A stretch of DNA of 64,000 nt from DAOMNN01 sp050486545 (GCA_050486545.1 JBJHDM010000011.1:1-64000), one strand, 5' to 3'. Shown: positions 34,868 to 42,911, numbered from the stretch's first letter. A program made the numbers and translations. The notes: generated by a model from the sequence alone, not told the origin.

Positions 34868-35341
34868 TCAGTACCCGCCGAGATTCACGCCGTGCATGGC
34901 GGCACGGCCGCCCATCCACACCGGTGCGTCGCGATCGAACGCTGGATCGCCGCGACCGTCGCAGTCACGATCGGCATTCCAGTACTTTTCCAGGAATGGG
35001 AACATCTCACGTTCCTCGAAGCGAACGTGCGACTCCAGGAGGCGTCCGAGGCAATCCAGTGCCCTGCCCTGAACGGCCTGCGCGAGCAGCGAACGCAGTT
35101 CGACGTGTTCGGCACACAAGCGTTCGGCCAGATCGGACCGCCCACAGCGCCAGAGTACCGGCAGCAGACGCACTTCTTCCTCGTCGAAATGAAACTCCAG
35201 GTCGATCCGCAACTTCTCGACGGCCGCCACGGCCTCGGTGGCGGCACCGGGCGACGCCGGCGCCATGCGCAGCCGGCGCGCAAGGCTCAGCGCAGCGTGG
35301 TGCTCACGCGAAAGATCCACCAATCGATCGTGTCGCTTCAT
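34868..35341 (-). CDS. Hemerythrin-like diiron protein
   Basis: The 157-residue protein is a second hemerythrin-like bundle, distinct from the one at 27981. Candidate ligands are SREHHAALS (about 11-19), FHFDEEEVRLLPVLW (about 50-64), CAEHVELRSLL (about 76-86) and ESHVRFEEREMFPFLE (about 103-118). The C-terminal 35 residues (DRDCDGRGDPAFDRDAPVWMGG...) are Asp-rich and low in complexity. It lies ten bases after the DUF2249 gene and two bases before nnrS. Its probable role is nitric-oxide binding or iron-centre repair. Confidence 0.88.
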   Translation of the reverse strand: MKRHDRLVDLSREHHAALSLARRLRMAPASPGAATEAVAAVEKLRIDLEFHFDEEEVRLLPVLWRCGRSDLAERLCAEHVELRSLLAQAVQGRALDCLGRLLESHVRFEEREMFPFLEKYWNADRDCDGRGDPAFDRDAPVWMGGRAAMHGVNLGGY

Positions 35342-35351
35342 TTCGAAGTCC

Positions 35352-35612
35352 TCATCCCGCGATCAGGAAATCGATCACGACGCCGTCGACATCCCGCGAA
35401 ACATACTCGGCACGAACCGCATCGCCGTACCGTGCGGCAATCTGCTGCAGCAGCGGAAGCGGATCGTGATCGTTGCGGAAACGCATGGTCTCGCCCGGAC
35501 CGAGCGCTTCCAGGGCGGCGAAGATCGCCGCGTGGCGAAAGCGCTTGGCGATTCCGGACGCGTCGAAGACGTAGGGGGGATTTCCGGCGAGCGGCTGATG
35601 ACAGGCGTGCAT
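35352..35612 (-). CDS. DUF2249 protein
   Basis: The 86-residue protein has the DUF2249 pattern (VFDASGIAKRFRHAAIFAALEALGPGETMRFRNDHDPLPLLQQIAARYG). It is the first gene of an operon with hemerythrin and nnrS. CCAGGAG seven bases before the ATG supports the start. The promoter 46-74 bases upstream has a good -10 and -35 covered by an NsrR-like palindrome, so it should be released when nitric oxide is present. Its biochemical function is unknown. Confidence 0.87.
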   Translation of the reverse strand: MHACHQPLAGNPPYVFDASGIAKRFRHAAIFAALEALGPGETMRFRNDHDPLPLLQQIAARYGDAVRAEYVSRDVDGVVIDFLIAG

Positions 35613-35651
35613 GGCAGTTTCTCCTGGGTTCGGGGGTCAAACGCAACACTG

Positions 35652-35686
35652 AAGATGAATATATTTTGATTCTTTCGAAGAGTCAA
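35652..35686 (-). promoter_or_regulatory. Promoter of the DUF2249-hemerythrin-nnrS operon with NsrR-like box
   Basis: On the minus strand TTGACT (35686-35681), a 17-bp spacer and TATATT (35663-35658) form a strong sigma-70 promoter. A 23-bp NsrR-like site spans 35652-35674: AAGATGAAT at one end and GATTCTT at the other, matching about 15 of 22 defined consensus positions by eye. It covers the -10. A second dyad, TTGATTCTT-TCG-AAGAGTCAA, overlaps at 35666-35686. NsrR bound here would block RNA polymerase until nitric oxide destroys its cluster. Confidence 0.65.
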
Positions 35687-35689
35687 CTT

Positions 35690-35720
35690 TTGTGCATCTT
35701 TTATCCGAAGCCCCTATAAT
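35690..35720 (+). promoter_or_regulatory. nsrR promoter with NsrR half-site
   Basis: A perfect -10 TATAAT lies at 35715-35720, about 39 bases before the nsrR ATG. The -35 (TTGTGC, 35690-35695) is weak and 19 bp away. Between them, GTGCATCTT (35692-35700) equals one NsrR half-site read in reverse, which suggests mild autoregulation. Confidence 0.5.
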
Positions 35721-35758
35721 GGGTACAACGACTGGCACAAGAACACGGAGCCTGCCCG

Positions 35759-36196
35759 ATGCATATCACCCAGCACACCGACTACGCCCTGCGCGTCCTG
35801 ATCTACCTGGGCGAGAACCCCGAACGCCTGGCTACGATCGCCGAGATCTCGGAGCGATTCGAGATCTCGCGCAGCCACCTGATGAAGGTGGTCAACCAGC
35901 TCGTACGCGAGGGCTTCGTGGAGGGTCTCCGCGGAAAGGGCGGCGGTCTGCGGCTCGGCAAGGACGCAAATCGGATCAAGGTCGGCGACGTCGTCCGCCG
36001 CATGGAACGCGGCCTGAATCTGGTCGAATGCTTCGGCAAGAACAACAACTGCCTGCTCGATCCGGGCTGCAAGCTCAAGACCGCCCTGGCCAACGCCCTG
36101 AAGGCCTTTCTGACGAGTCTCGACGAAGTCACCCTCGCCGACCTGCTCGGCACGCCGAACACCCGCCTGCTCCACGTCATGCGCCAGGTCGCCTGA
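35759..36196 (+). CDS. nsrR: NsrR, nitric-oxide-sensing Rrf2 repressor
   Basis: The 145-residue protein starts with the Rrf2 winged helix MHITQHTDYALRVLIYLGENPERLATIAEISERFEISRSHLMKVVNQL. It has three cysteines in the order LVECFGKNNNCLLDPGCKLK (about 91-110) that bind the iron-sulfur cluster; the ECF and CxL context is that of NsrR rather than IscR. Nitric oxide damages the cluster and relieves repression. It is divergent from the DUF2249-hemerythrin-nnrS operon. A second NsrR-like operator stands before the DUF59 operon at 39.7 kb. Confidence 0.92.
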   Translation: MHITQHTDYALRVLIYLGENPERLATIAEISERFEISRSHLMKVVNQLVREGFVEGLRGKGGGLRLGKDANRIKVGDVVRRMERGLNLVECFGKNNNCLLDPGCKLKTALANALKAFLTSLDEVTLADLLGTPNTRLLHVMRQVA

Positions 36197-36272
36197 ACAC
36201 CGGTCGGACACATGCCCGGGCCCTGGCATTCAAGCAGGTCCCGGTGAGGCCGGCCGGGACAGGCTGCCCGGA

Positions 36273-37508
36273 TCAGTACAGGATCCTGCAGCGGATCGTG
36301 CCCTCGATCGCGCTCAGCTCATCGAAGGCGACCTGGCTGGCCGCCGCATCCACATCGATGACCACGTAACCGATCTCGGGCGTAGTCTGCAGATACTGGC
36401 CGGCAATATTGATTCCCGCCGCCGAGAAGCGCTCGTTGATGCGCGCAAGCATGCCGGGAACGTTCCGGTGGATATGGAGTACCCGGCACATGCCGGTGTG
36501 CTCCGGCAACGTGACTTCCGGGAAATTGACTGCGGACACGGTCGACCCGTTGTTGCTGTAGCGAATCAGCTTTGCCGCGACCTCGCGCCCGATATTGGCC
36601 TGCGCCTCCGCCGTCGAGCCGCCGATATGGGGCGTCAGGATCACGTTATCGAAGCGCGTGAGCGGAGACACGAACGGATCGTCGACGCTCTTCGGCTCGA
36701 CGGGAAACACATCGACCGCCGCACCGAGCAGATGACGTGAATCGAGGGCGCCGACCAGGGCATCGATGTCGACCACGGTTCCACGCGACGCGTTGATCAG
36801 GAAGCTTCCGCGCTTCATGGCCGCGAGTTCGCGCTCACCGATCAGGTTTCGCGTCGCCGGCGTATCGGGAACATGCAGCGTGACGACGTCGGCGGTCGCG
36901 AGCAAGGCCTCGAGCGAACCGAGCGGTCGTGCGTTGCCCAGCGGAAGCTTCGTCTCGATATCGTGGAACACGACGTTCATGCCGAGTTGTTCGGCCAGAA
37001 CGCCGACCTGGGTCCCGATATGGCCGTACCCGACGATCCCCAGCGTTTTCCCGCGTGCCTCCCAGGAATTCGCCGCGCTCTTGATCCAGCCTCCACGGTG
37101 CTGGACGGCATTCTTCTCCGGAATACCGCGGATCAGCATGATGATTTCAGCCAGAACCAGTTCGGCGACGCTGCGCGTATTCGAGAACGGAGCGTTGAAC
37201 ACCGGAACGCCCCGGCGCGCAGCCGCATCGAGGTCCACCTGATTCGTGCCGATGCAGAAGCATCCGATGGCGGTCAGTTTCGGCGCCAGGTCGAGTACGG
37301 CCTCGGTCAGCCGGGTACGCGAGCGGATCCCGACGAAATGTGCATCCCGCAGGGCGTCGGCCAGTTCGGCTCCGCTGAGGGCGCCGCTGCGTGCGTCGAT
37401 CGACGTATAGCCGTCGGAGGTCAGCGCTTCGACTGCCGATGCATGGATTCCCTCCAGCAGCACGAAACGAAGTCGTTCCTTGGGAACGGAAAACCTGGAC
37501 TGGTTCAT
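36273..37508 (-). CDS. serA: D-3-phosphoglycerate dehydrogenase
   Basis: The 411-residue protein is a SerA of the short E. coli-like type. It has a substrate domain, a Rossmann fold (LGIVGYGHIGTQVGVLAEQLGMNV, about 155-178) and the catalytic Arg in FLINASRGTVVD. The His is in VILTPHIGGSTAEAQ. A C-terminal ACT domain (VPGMLARINERFSAAGINIAGQYLQ) would allow serine feedback. It opens serine synthesis from 3-phosphoglycerate. GGAG seven bases before the ATG at 37508 decides the start. It lies 43 bases after the FmdE-domain gene and might be read through from that operon. Confidence 0.93.
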   Translation of the reverse strand: MNQSRFSVPKERLRFVLLEGIHASAVEALTSDGYTSIDARSGALSGAELADALRDAHFVGIRSRTRLTEAVLDLAPKLTAIGCFCIGTNQVDLDAAARRGVPVFNAPFSNTRSVAELVLAEIIMLIRGIPEKNAVQHRGGWIKSAANSWEARGKTLGIVGYGHIGTQVGVLAEQLGMNVVFHDIETKLPLGNARPLGSLEALLATADVVTLHVPDTPATRNLIGERELAAMKRGSFLINASRGTVVDIDALVGALDSRHLLGAAVDVFPVEPKSVDDPFVSPLTRFDNVILTPHIGGSTAEAQANIGREVAAKLIRYSNNGSTVSAVNFPEVTLPEHTGMCRVLHIHRNVPGMLARINERFSAAGINIAGQYLQTTPEIGYVVIDVDAAASQVAFDELSAIEGTIRCRILY

Positions 37509-37551
37509 CTCGTCACTCCCTCCACTGTCGATCCCGTTCGCCTTGCTGAGA

Positions 37552-38181
37552 TCATCCCGCGACCGGCACGATCCGGAAAACCTCCGGATCCCTTGCATGG
37601 TCGACGACGATTCGCGCAACACGTTCCTGCCACAAGGTGCCGAAGCGACGCCTCTCGTGCGTATCGGCCTGCCCTTGCACGCACCGCCCGATCAGCATCG
37701 ACATCTCCGGATCGGCCGGCACCCGACCCGGATCCGACTCCGCATCGACCGCGACGCCGCTATCGAGACGCTTGAAGCGCATCGCCAACGGTACGTCGGC
37801 CCCGAACTGCATCCGTTCCCGCCGCACGAAACGCCCCGCCAGCCCCTTGAAACCCCCCGTTCCGGCCGCACCGGTCAAGAGGGTCACGACGCTGGCCACG
37901 ACGCCCGTGACCCCTTCGTCGACCGGATTGCGAAACGCCACCTCGACGCCGCCGCGCTCCGGCAACTCATCCGGATACAGGGCCGCAAGCGCACGACAGG
38001 TGAGCACATAGGCCGACCCGACGGTCGGGCACGAATGCCCCGCGAGCCGGACGGCATCCTCGTAGCCGTACTCCAGGATCCCGTCTTCGGCGGCACCCAG
38101 AAAATCCGCGAGCGGATCACGTACGCGAAGTCTCTCCACAGCGGCATAGAAGGCGGGCAATTGCATGAACGGCATCTCCAT
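37552..38181 (-). CDS. FmdE-domain protein
   Basis: The 209-residue protein contains the FmdE (formylmethanofuran dehydrogenase subunit E) domain: YEDAVRLAGHSCPTVGSAYVLTCRALAALYPDELP (about 40-74), with the conserved His and Cys, then FRNPVDEGVTGVVASVVTLLTGAA and FGTLWQERVARI. The host has no methanogenesis genes here, so the domain must serve another role, perhaps binding metal or a molybdenum cofactor part. An ATG five codons in, with GGAG nine bases before it, is an alternative start. It is the third gene of the NsrR-linked operon. Confidence 0.8.
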   Translation of the reverse strand: MEMPFMQLPAFYAAVERLRVRDPLADFLGAAEDGILEYGYEDAVRLAGHSCPTVGSAYVLTCRALAALYPDELPERGGVEVAFRNPVDEGVTGVVASVVTLLTGAAGTGGFKGLAGRFVRRERMQFGADVPLAMRFKRLDSGVAVDAESDPGRVPADPEMSMLIGRCVQGQADTHERRRFGTLWQERVARIVVDHARDPEVFRIVPVAG

Positions 38182-38216
38182 TCGATTCGGAAGAAAAACT
38201 GGTTACGGCGATTCGG

Positions 38217-39320
38217 TCACACCTGGCGGCTGCGCCCTGACATGCCCGAACGACCACGGTAGGCGCTCGCGATCATCGTCGCAATGAAAAACACCAACGC
38301 CAGGGCATTGATCATGGCGCCGTGCTGGCGCAGGGAGAACGACTCGGCGAACGCTCCGGCAACGCGCATTGCCAGCGAGCCGTGAAGAAAAAACAGCGGC
38401 ACGTAGAAGATGGGATGGTAGGGAATGCGCACGCGCAGCACGGCCGGAAAAATGATCGGGGCGTGTCCGAAGACCATGGCGAACACGAAACCCAGGGCAA
38501 TCGCATGCATCGACGCGTCACGCATCGCATGACCGGGTTCGAACGCCCCGCCGAGGCCGAGCACCGCCGCCAGCGCCAGCCAGGCGTAGCCGGAGAGCAG
38601 GCAGACCGCGATGAATCGCGTGAGGCCTTGCTGACGCGCATTGTGCCGGGCGATGTCAAAGACCAGCAGCCAGCATGCAAGTGAAAGAAGGCCGGCGGCG
38701 AACAGACGCAGACCGGCAAGCTCGAACCACAGGCTCAGCGTCGCGCCGGTCAGGGTCACTGCCGAAGCAAGCACGAACGCAGGCGTCGCAATCGAACGAC
38801 GTGGAAGGAAACGGGTCAGTTCGAGGCGTTCGCCGGCAATGGTCAGGACCAGGAACGAGAGCCACAGGGCAACAGCCCCATGAAGGTTGTGCGTCACCGT
38901 CCAGGCGAGATTGCCCGCGAGCAGGCACGCCGCCGCGATCGCCAGCATGATCGTAAACAGCGCCACCTGGCGTTGCACGATCACGACGCTGGCGGCCAGC
39001 AGGATCGCCGCGGACGCCAGGAAAAGCGACTGTGCGAGCAGGACCCCTGCCCCGAACAACAGGACCAACCCACCCGCACCGGCAGCCAACGGTGCCAGAT
39101 AGGCCCACCCCTTCCCCAGTGCCACCGCACGCTCGAGACTGATCACGGTCGCGAAGAAGGCCGGAATCATCAACGCCGCATGCAGGGCGGCATTCTCGAG
39201 TGCCACGGGGGGAACGGCAACGCCGAGCCGTGCGAGGCCTCCGAGGATGCCGAATACGAGCGAAAGCATCCCGATCACCAGGATCGGCGCCCGGGCGAGT
39301 GGAGGAAGGTCAGTCCGCAT
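38217..39320 (-). CDS. NnrS-like polytopic membrane protein
   Basis: The 367-residue protein has about eleven to twelve membrane helices. MHAIALGFVFAMVFGHAPIIFPAVLRVRIPYHP (about 270-302) resembles the NnrS/CcoN type of His-containing helix, and another His lies in NLHGAVALW. It differs from the true NnrS at 33.7 kb and lacks its WHGHEM motif. The ATG at 39320 (five codons into the open frame) was chosen on the hydrophobic start. It stands between the DUF59 gene and the FmdE-domain gene, and the NsrR-like operator of that operon suggests induction by nitric oxide. Confidence 0.65.
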   Translation of the reverse strand: MRTDLPPLARAPILVIGMLSLVFGILGGLARLGVAVPPVALENAALHAALMIPAFFATVISLERAVALGKGWAYLAPLAAGAGGLVLLFGAGVLLAQSLFLASAAILLAASVVIVQRQVALFTIMLAIAAACLLAGNLAWTVTHNLHGAVALWLSFLVLTIAGERLELTRFLPRRSIATPAFVLASAVTLTGATLSLWFELAGLRLFAAGLLSLACWLLVFDIARHNARQQGLTRFIAVCLLSGYAWLALAAVLGLGGAFEPGHAMRDASMHAIALGFVFAMVFGHAPIIFPAVLRVRIPYHPIFYVPLFFLHGSLAMRVAGAFAESFSLRQHGAMINALALVFFIATMIASAYRGRSGMSGRSRQV

Positions 39321-39365
39321 GGCGGCTCTCCTCACCCACGTCCTCGGTACCGACGCCGGCCACGG

Positions 39366-39683
39366 TCACCATCCGAAATGCTTCTTCGCACCGGGTTGCA
39401 TCCTTTCCGGGGTCCACGGCGGGTCCCACACCAGTTGCACCGTAACGCGGTAGTGCTCGGGCAGAACCACATCGAGCACGGCATCAATGTCGCCAATGAT
39501 CATGTCGGCCATCGGGCAGGCGGGCGACGTCATGGTCATGCTCACCTTGACCTCGTCGGCACCGACGTCGATATCGTAGATGAGGCCGAGATCGACGATG
39601 TTCATGCCGATCTCGGGATCGATCACCTGGCGCAGGGCCTCGCGCAGGTCTTCCGGATTGGGGGTCGGGGTCTCCGTATTCAC
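39366..39683 (-). CDS. DUF59/MIP18-family iron-sulfur assembly protein
   Basis: The 105-residue protein contains LREALRQVIDPEIGMNIVDLGLIYDIDVGADEVKVSMTMTSPACPMADMI, the MIP18/DUF59 pattern including the reactive Cys in SPACPM. Relatives (SufT, PaaD, HcpB-type) help insert or repair iron-sulfur centres. GTG at 39683 was chosen (AAGG nine bases upstream); a TTG three codons earlier is possible. It is the first gene of the operon with the membrane protein and FmdE-domain genes. Its promoter has the better of two NsrR-like operators. A repair role under nitric-oxide stress is inferred. Confidence 0.85.
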   Translation of the reverse strand: MNTETPTPNPEDLREALRQVIDPEIGMNIVDLGLIYDIDVGADEVKVSMTMTSPACPMADMIIGDIDAVLDVVLPEHYRVTVQLVWDPPWTPERMQPGAKKHFGW

Positions 39684-39698
39684 GGCGTACAACCTTAT

Positions 39699-39745
39699 AA
39701 GATACGTTTTAGTTTCATCTTACGTCGCCTCCACCCTCCGGTCAA
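39699..39745 (-). promoter_or_regulatory. DUF59-operon promoter with NsrR-like palindrome
   Basis: A 23-bp site at 39699-39721 runs AAGATACG...TTTCATCTT and matches the NsrR consensus (AAGATGCATTT and its inverse) at about 17 of 22 positions by eye. On the minus strand it overlaps the -10 TAAGAT (39722-39717), which lies 17 bp from the -35 TTGACC (39745-39740). The arrangement is the same as in the DUF2249 operon promoter and fits direct repression by NsrR. Confidence 0.7.
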
Positions 39746-39768
39746 TGACCGTTCGAGGGGATGCCGCC

Positions 39769-39797
39769 AAAAAAAGACGGGCGCCGAAGCGCCCGTC
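39769..39797 (-). terminator. Rho-independent terminator of the porin gene
   Basis: On the minus strand a perfect nine-base stem GACGGGCGC/GCGCCCGTC with a stable TTCG loop is followed by seven T residues. It lies 25 bases after the porin stop codon and separates it from the DUF59 operon. Confidence 0.92.
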
Positions 39798-39822
39798 CCG
39801 TTCCAACCGTGAGGAGTGACGG

Positions 39823-40872
39823 TCAGAACGCGTGATTGATGCCGGCCAGGAAGTTGCGGCTGGAATCGCCAGGGGACATGTTGTCCGCACTGACGAAGGC
39901 TGGTGACCGTACGCTCTGCCCGCTATCGTTGCGGATATGGCCAAAACCGGCATAGAGCAGAGTGCGCTTTGAAAGCGAGTGGGAGTAGGCAACAGCCCAG
40001 GATCTGGCGTCGGCATTGCTGGCATCGGCCTTCAGACGACCGTAGCCCAGAGACACCTTGCCGGCGGCACTGACGGGCATGGTGGCACCGATATGCCAGA
40101 CCTTGTCCGAATCCTCCTGGACGGTCGCGTTCTTGATATGCTGATAAGAGCCCGACAGCTTGACGGCGCCGAAATCGTAGGAACCTCCCAGATAGATCTC
40201 GCGCTTGTCCTTGCTGCTCACGGGCTCCTTCTCGTGACTGAAGATCAGGCTGGCGGCAAAGGGGCCCCCCGCATAATCGATACCCAGGGCTGCCACATCC
40301 CCCTTGCGCCGATCACTGACCTGATTCACTTCGTTGAAGCCATAGATGGCATTGAGCGACAGCCCCCCGAAACTGGGTGATTTGTAGTTGACCGCGTTGT
40401 TGATGCGCGCCGCCCCACCGGCTACGATCCGGGAGCCTGCCCTGGCCGCAAGCACGAACTGCGGACTGATCGGAACGGGCGTGATCGCGTCGTATCGGAA
40501 CACGTAGTATCCCGGATGGTATTGGCGGCCGAGACCGACAAAGCCGAAACCGCCCTGCAGACCGACGTACTGCTGACGCGCCAGATTGGGCGCTGCGCCG
40601 AGCCCCGTGTTCTCGTCGGGATTGATCCCGTATTCCAGCGTGAATACGGCCTTCAAGCCGTTTCCGAGATCTTCCGATCCGCGAAAACCCAGGCGTGAGC
40701 CGGTCCAGCCGCTGCTCTGTACCCCGGTGAGTTTGGCGCTTCCCGTCTTGCCGTGCGCGAGGAACGTATCCACGACCCCATACACCGTCACGTTGGACTG
40801 CGCCAGGGCGGGCGTTCCGACGAGTGCGGCAGCGACAACACCCGCCGCAATCGCAATTTGACGTTTCTGCAT
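39823..40872 (-). CDS. Outer-membrane porin
   Basis: The 349-residue protein has a Sec signal peptide (MQKRQIAIAAGVVAAALVGTPALAQ, cleaved near residue 25). It then shows the betaproteobacterial porin start SNVTVYGVVDTFLAHG. It continues as alternating beta strands with GFRGSEDLGNGLKAVFTLEYGI, FVGLGRQYHPGYY (loop 3 region), AVAYSHSLSKRTLLYAGFGHIRND, and ends with the typical NHAF Phe terminus. It forms a trimeric general diffusion channel. It lies just downstream of the TRAP transporter genes, so it may serve uptake of the same solute. Confidence 0.92.
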   Translation of the reverse strand: MQKRQIAIAAGVVAAALVGTPALAQSNVTVYGVVDTFLAHGKTGSAKLTGVQSSGWTGSRLGFRGSEDLGNGLKAVFTLEYGINPDENTGLGAAPNLARQQYVGLQGGFGFVGLGRQYHPGYYVFRYDAITPVPISPQFVLAARAGSRIVAGGAARINNAVNYKSPSFGGLSLNAIYGFNEVNQVSDRRKGDVAALGIDYAGGPFAASLIFSHEKEPVSSKDKREIYLGGSYDFGAVKLSGSYQHIKNATVQEDSDKVWHIGATMPVSAAGKVSLGYGRLKADASNADARSWAVAYSHSLSKRTLLYAGFGHIRNDSGQSVRSPAFVSADNMSPGDSSRNFLAGINHAF

Positions 40873-40968
40873 CGATCTTCTCCTTTGGTCTCTGTTACTT
40901 GCTTATGGAATGCACTGCCCCCACCGGAGGCACTGCAGGTACAACACGGTCACGGAGTGCGGTCCCCT

Positions 40969-42291
40969 TCATCCGAACAGGCGCACCAGGAACAGGCTGA
41001 TCGAGGGGACGAATACCAGGAGCAGGACACGAATCGCGTCCGAGCACAGGAACGGCACGACGCCTCGGAACGCGACCGCCATGGGCACGTCGCGGGCGAG
41101 GCTGCTGATGATGTACATGTTCATGCCGACCGGCGGTGTGATCAGCCCGATCTCGACCACCGACAGCGCGAGGATGCCGAACCAGATCGCCTTCTCGGTA
41201 TCGCTCAGGCCGAAGAACTCCAACCCCATGATCACGGGGAAGAAGATCGGCACCATGAGCAGGATCATCGAAAGGCTGTCCATGATGCAGCCGAGCAACA
41301 GCAGGATCAGGATGATGCCGAACAACACGCCGAGCGGCGGCAAGCCGGCACTGTCGACCCAGGCCACCAGTTCCATCGGCATGCGCGTGAGCGCGAGAAA
41401 CACGTTGAACACGTCGGCACCGAGCAGGATCAGGAAGATCATCCCGGTCGCCTGCGCGGTGCCGTAGATGCAAGCAACCCAGCCGCCCCCCTTCAGGGCT
41501 CCCGACCGCAGGGCCACCAGACCGGTCGCGATCGCACCGATCGCAGCCGCCTCCGTGGGGGTGAAAAAACCGCCGTAGATGCCACCGATGACGACCACGA
41601 AGATCGTAATCACCTGCCACACGCGCCCGAGCGCACGCAGACGCTCGCGCCAGTCGCACCGTGGCCCCGGCGGGCCGGAATCCGGGAACAGGCGAACGTA
41701 AACCATGATCGCAAGCATGTAGCCGAGTGCCGCGAGGATGCCCGGCACGAAGGCGGCGAGGAACAGGGTCGCGATGTTCTGCTCGGTCAGGATCGCGTAG
41801 ATGACGAGTACGACCGACGGCGGGATGAGGATACCGAGGGTGCCGCCTGCGGCCAGTGCCCCGGTGGCCAGCCCCGGCGCGTACCGGTGGCGGCGCAGCT
41901 CGGGCAGTGCGACCTGGCCCATCGTCGCCGCCGTCGCAAGCGAGGAGCCGCAGATCGTGCCGAACCCGGCGCAGGCACCCACCGACCCCATGGCGATCCC
42001 TCCCCGCCAGTGTCCGATGAAAGCGTTTGCAGCCTCAAACAGGCTTTTGGACAATCCGCCACGCAGTGCGAACTGCCCCATGAGCAGGAAGAGCGGCACC
42101 ACCGAAAGGTCGTAGACCGAGTAGCGCCCGAACGCTGCGGTCTTCAGGTAGGCGAGCAGCGGAGACCAGCCGATCAGCGTCACGTAACCGCCGATGCCGG
42201 TGACCAGCATGGCCACACCGACGTGAATCCTCAGCGCCAGCAGGCCGATCAGGACCCCGAACGACAGCAGTCCGAGCTGGACCCCCGTCAC
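40969..42291 (-). CDS. dctM: TRAP transporter large permease (DctM)
   Basis: The 440-residue protein has about twelve helices and the DctM signature regions: LSVVPLFLLMGQFA, GSVGACAGFGTICGSSLATAATMGQVALPELRR, AAGGTLGILIPPSVVLVIYAILTEQNI and GGIYGGFFTPTEAAAIGA. It drives sodium- or proton-coupled solute uptake with DctQ and DctP. The GTG start at 42291 overlaps the dctQ stop by four bases (GTGA), so the two are coupled. The frame is open far upstream but that part is antisense dctQ. Substrate is unknown. Confidence 0.92.
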   Translation of the reverse strand: MTGVQLGLLSFGVLIGLLALRIHVGVAMLVTGIGGYVTLIGWSPLLAYLKTAAFGRYSVYDLSVVPLFLLMGQFALRGGLSKSLFEAANAFIGHWRGGIAMGSVGACAGFGTICGSSLATAATMGQVALPELRRHRYAPGLATGALAAGGTLGILIPPSVVLVIYAILTEQNIATLFLAAFVPGILAALGYMLAIMVYVRLFPDSGPPGPRCDWRERLRALGRVWQVITIFVVVIGGIYGGFFTPTEAAAIGAIATGLVALRSGALKGGGWVACIYGTAQATGMIFLILLGADVFNVFLALTRMPMELVAWVDSAGLPPLGVLFGIILILLLLGCIMDSLSMILLMVPIFFPVIMGLEFFGLSDTEKAIWFGILALSVVEIGLITPPVGMNMYIISSLARDVPMAVAFRGVVPFLCSDAIRVLLLVFVPSISLFLVRLFG

Positions 42292-42809
42292 CTGCGCACC
42301 TGCAGCATATGGACGAACGCCGTATACAGGGCGGCGGCACCGAGCAGGCAGAACGACGGCACCATGGGCACGAAGGCGTACCAGGTGGGGATGCGCAGCA
42401 ACATCGAGCTGTCGCCCGTTCCACGAATCTCGGCCATCCCGATGGACAGTCGCCAGGCCACCAGGAACGCGACCAGCGCAAGGACCAGCGCGGCGAACGC
42501 GTCGAGCAGGGCCCGCTTGCGCGGGCCCACCCGTGCCGTAAAGAAGTCGACAACCACATGACCACCTACCATCTGGCAGTACGGCAGGAACATCGATACG
42601 GCAATTGCGCAACCAAGCTGCACAAGTTCGAAGTCCCCAAGGACGGGCTTGCCGAAGGCAGCACGACCGACCACGCTGACCACCGACGTCAGCGCGATCG
42701 CGGCCAGCACCAGTCCGCCGCCGATGGCAAACCCGCGGCAGGCATAATCGAGCACCTTGCCAAGAGGTCCTGCCGGTCGAACGCTTTCGAATACGATTCG
42801 ATCACCCAT
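42288..42809 (-). CDS. dctQ: TRAP transporter small permease (DctQ)
   Basis: The 173-residue protein has four membrane helices in the DctQ pattern (SVVSVVGRAAFGKPVLGDFELVQLGCAIAVSMFLPYCQMVGGHVVVDFF is the family core). It partners with DctM in the inner membrane. ATG at 42809 was chosen because it begins the protein just before the first helix. A 102-bp gap with a hairpin separates it from dctP upstream, and its stop overlaps dctM. Confidence 0.9.
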   Translation of the reverse strand: MGDRIVFESVRPAGPLGKVLDYACRGFAIGGGLVLAAIALTSVVSVVGRAAFGKPVLGDFELVQLGCAIAVSMFLPYCQMVGGHVVVDFFTARVGPRKRALLDAFAALVLALVAFLVAWRLSIGMAEIRGTGDSSMLLRIPTWYAFVPMVPSFCLLGAAALYTAFVHMLQVRR

Positions 42810-42873
42810 GTATCCGGTCCGTGTGGGTCGATGGATGCGCTGCAGGGGCGCCTTTCTCGAACGGTGAGACAAG

Positions 42874-42904
42874 ACGGGTGCGCCCGCGCGGACGACACCC
42901 GTCA
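42874..42904 (-). terminator. Intercistronic hairpin after dctP
   Basis: An eight-base perfect stem (GACGGGTG/CACCCGTC) with a 15-base loop lies eight bases after the dctP stop, followed by TTGTCT on the minus strand. It is too weak in T residues for full termination. Such hairpins often stabilise the mRNA of the abundant binding protein or attenuate read-through to the permease genes. Confidence 0.45.
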
Positions 42905-42911
42905 CGCCTAC

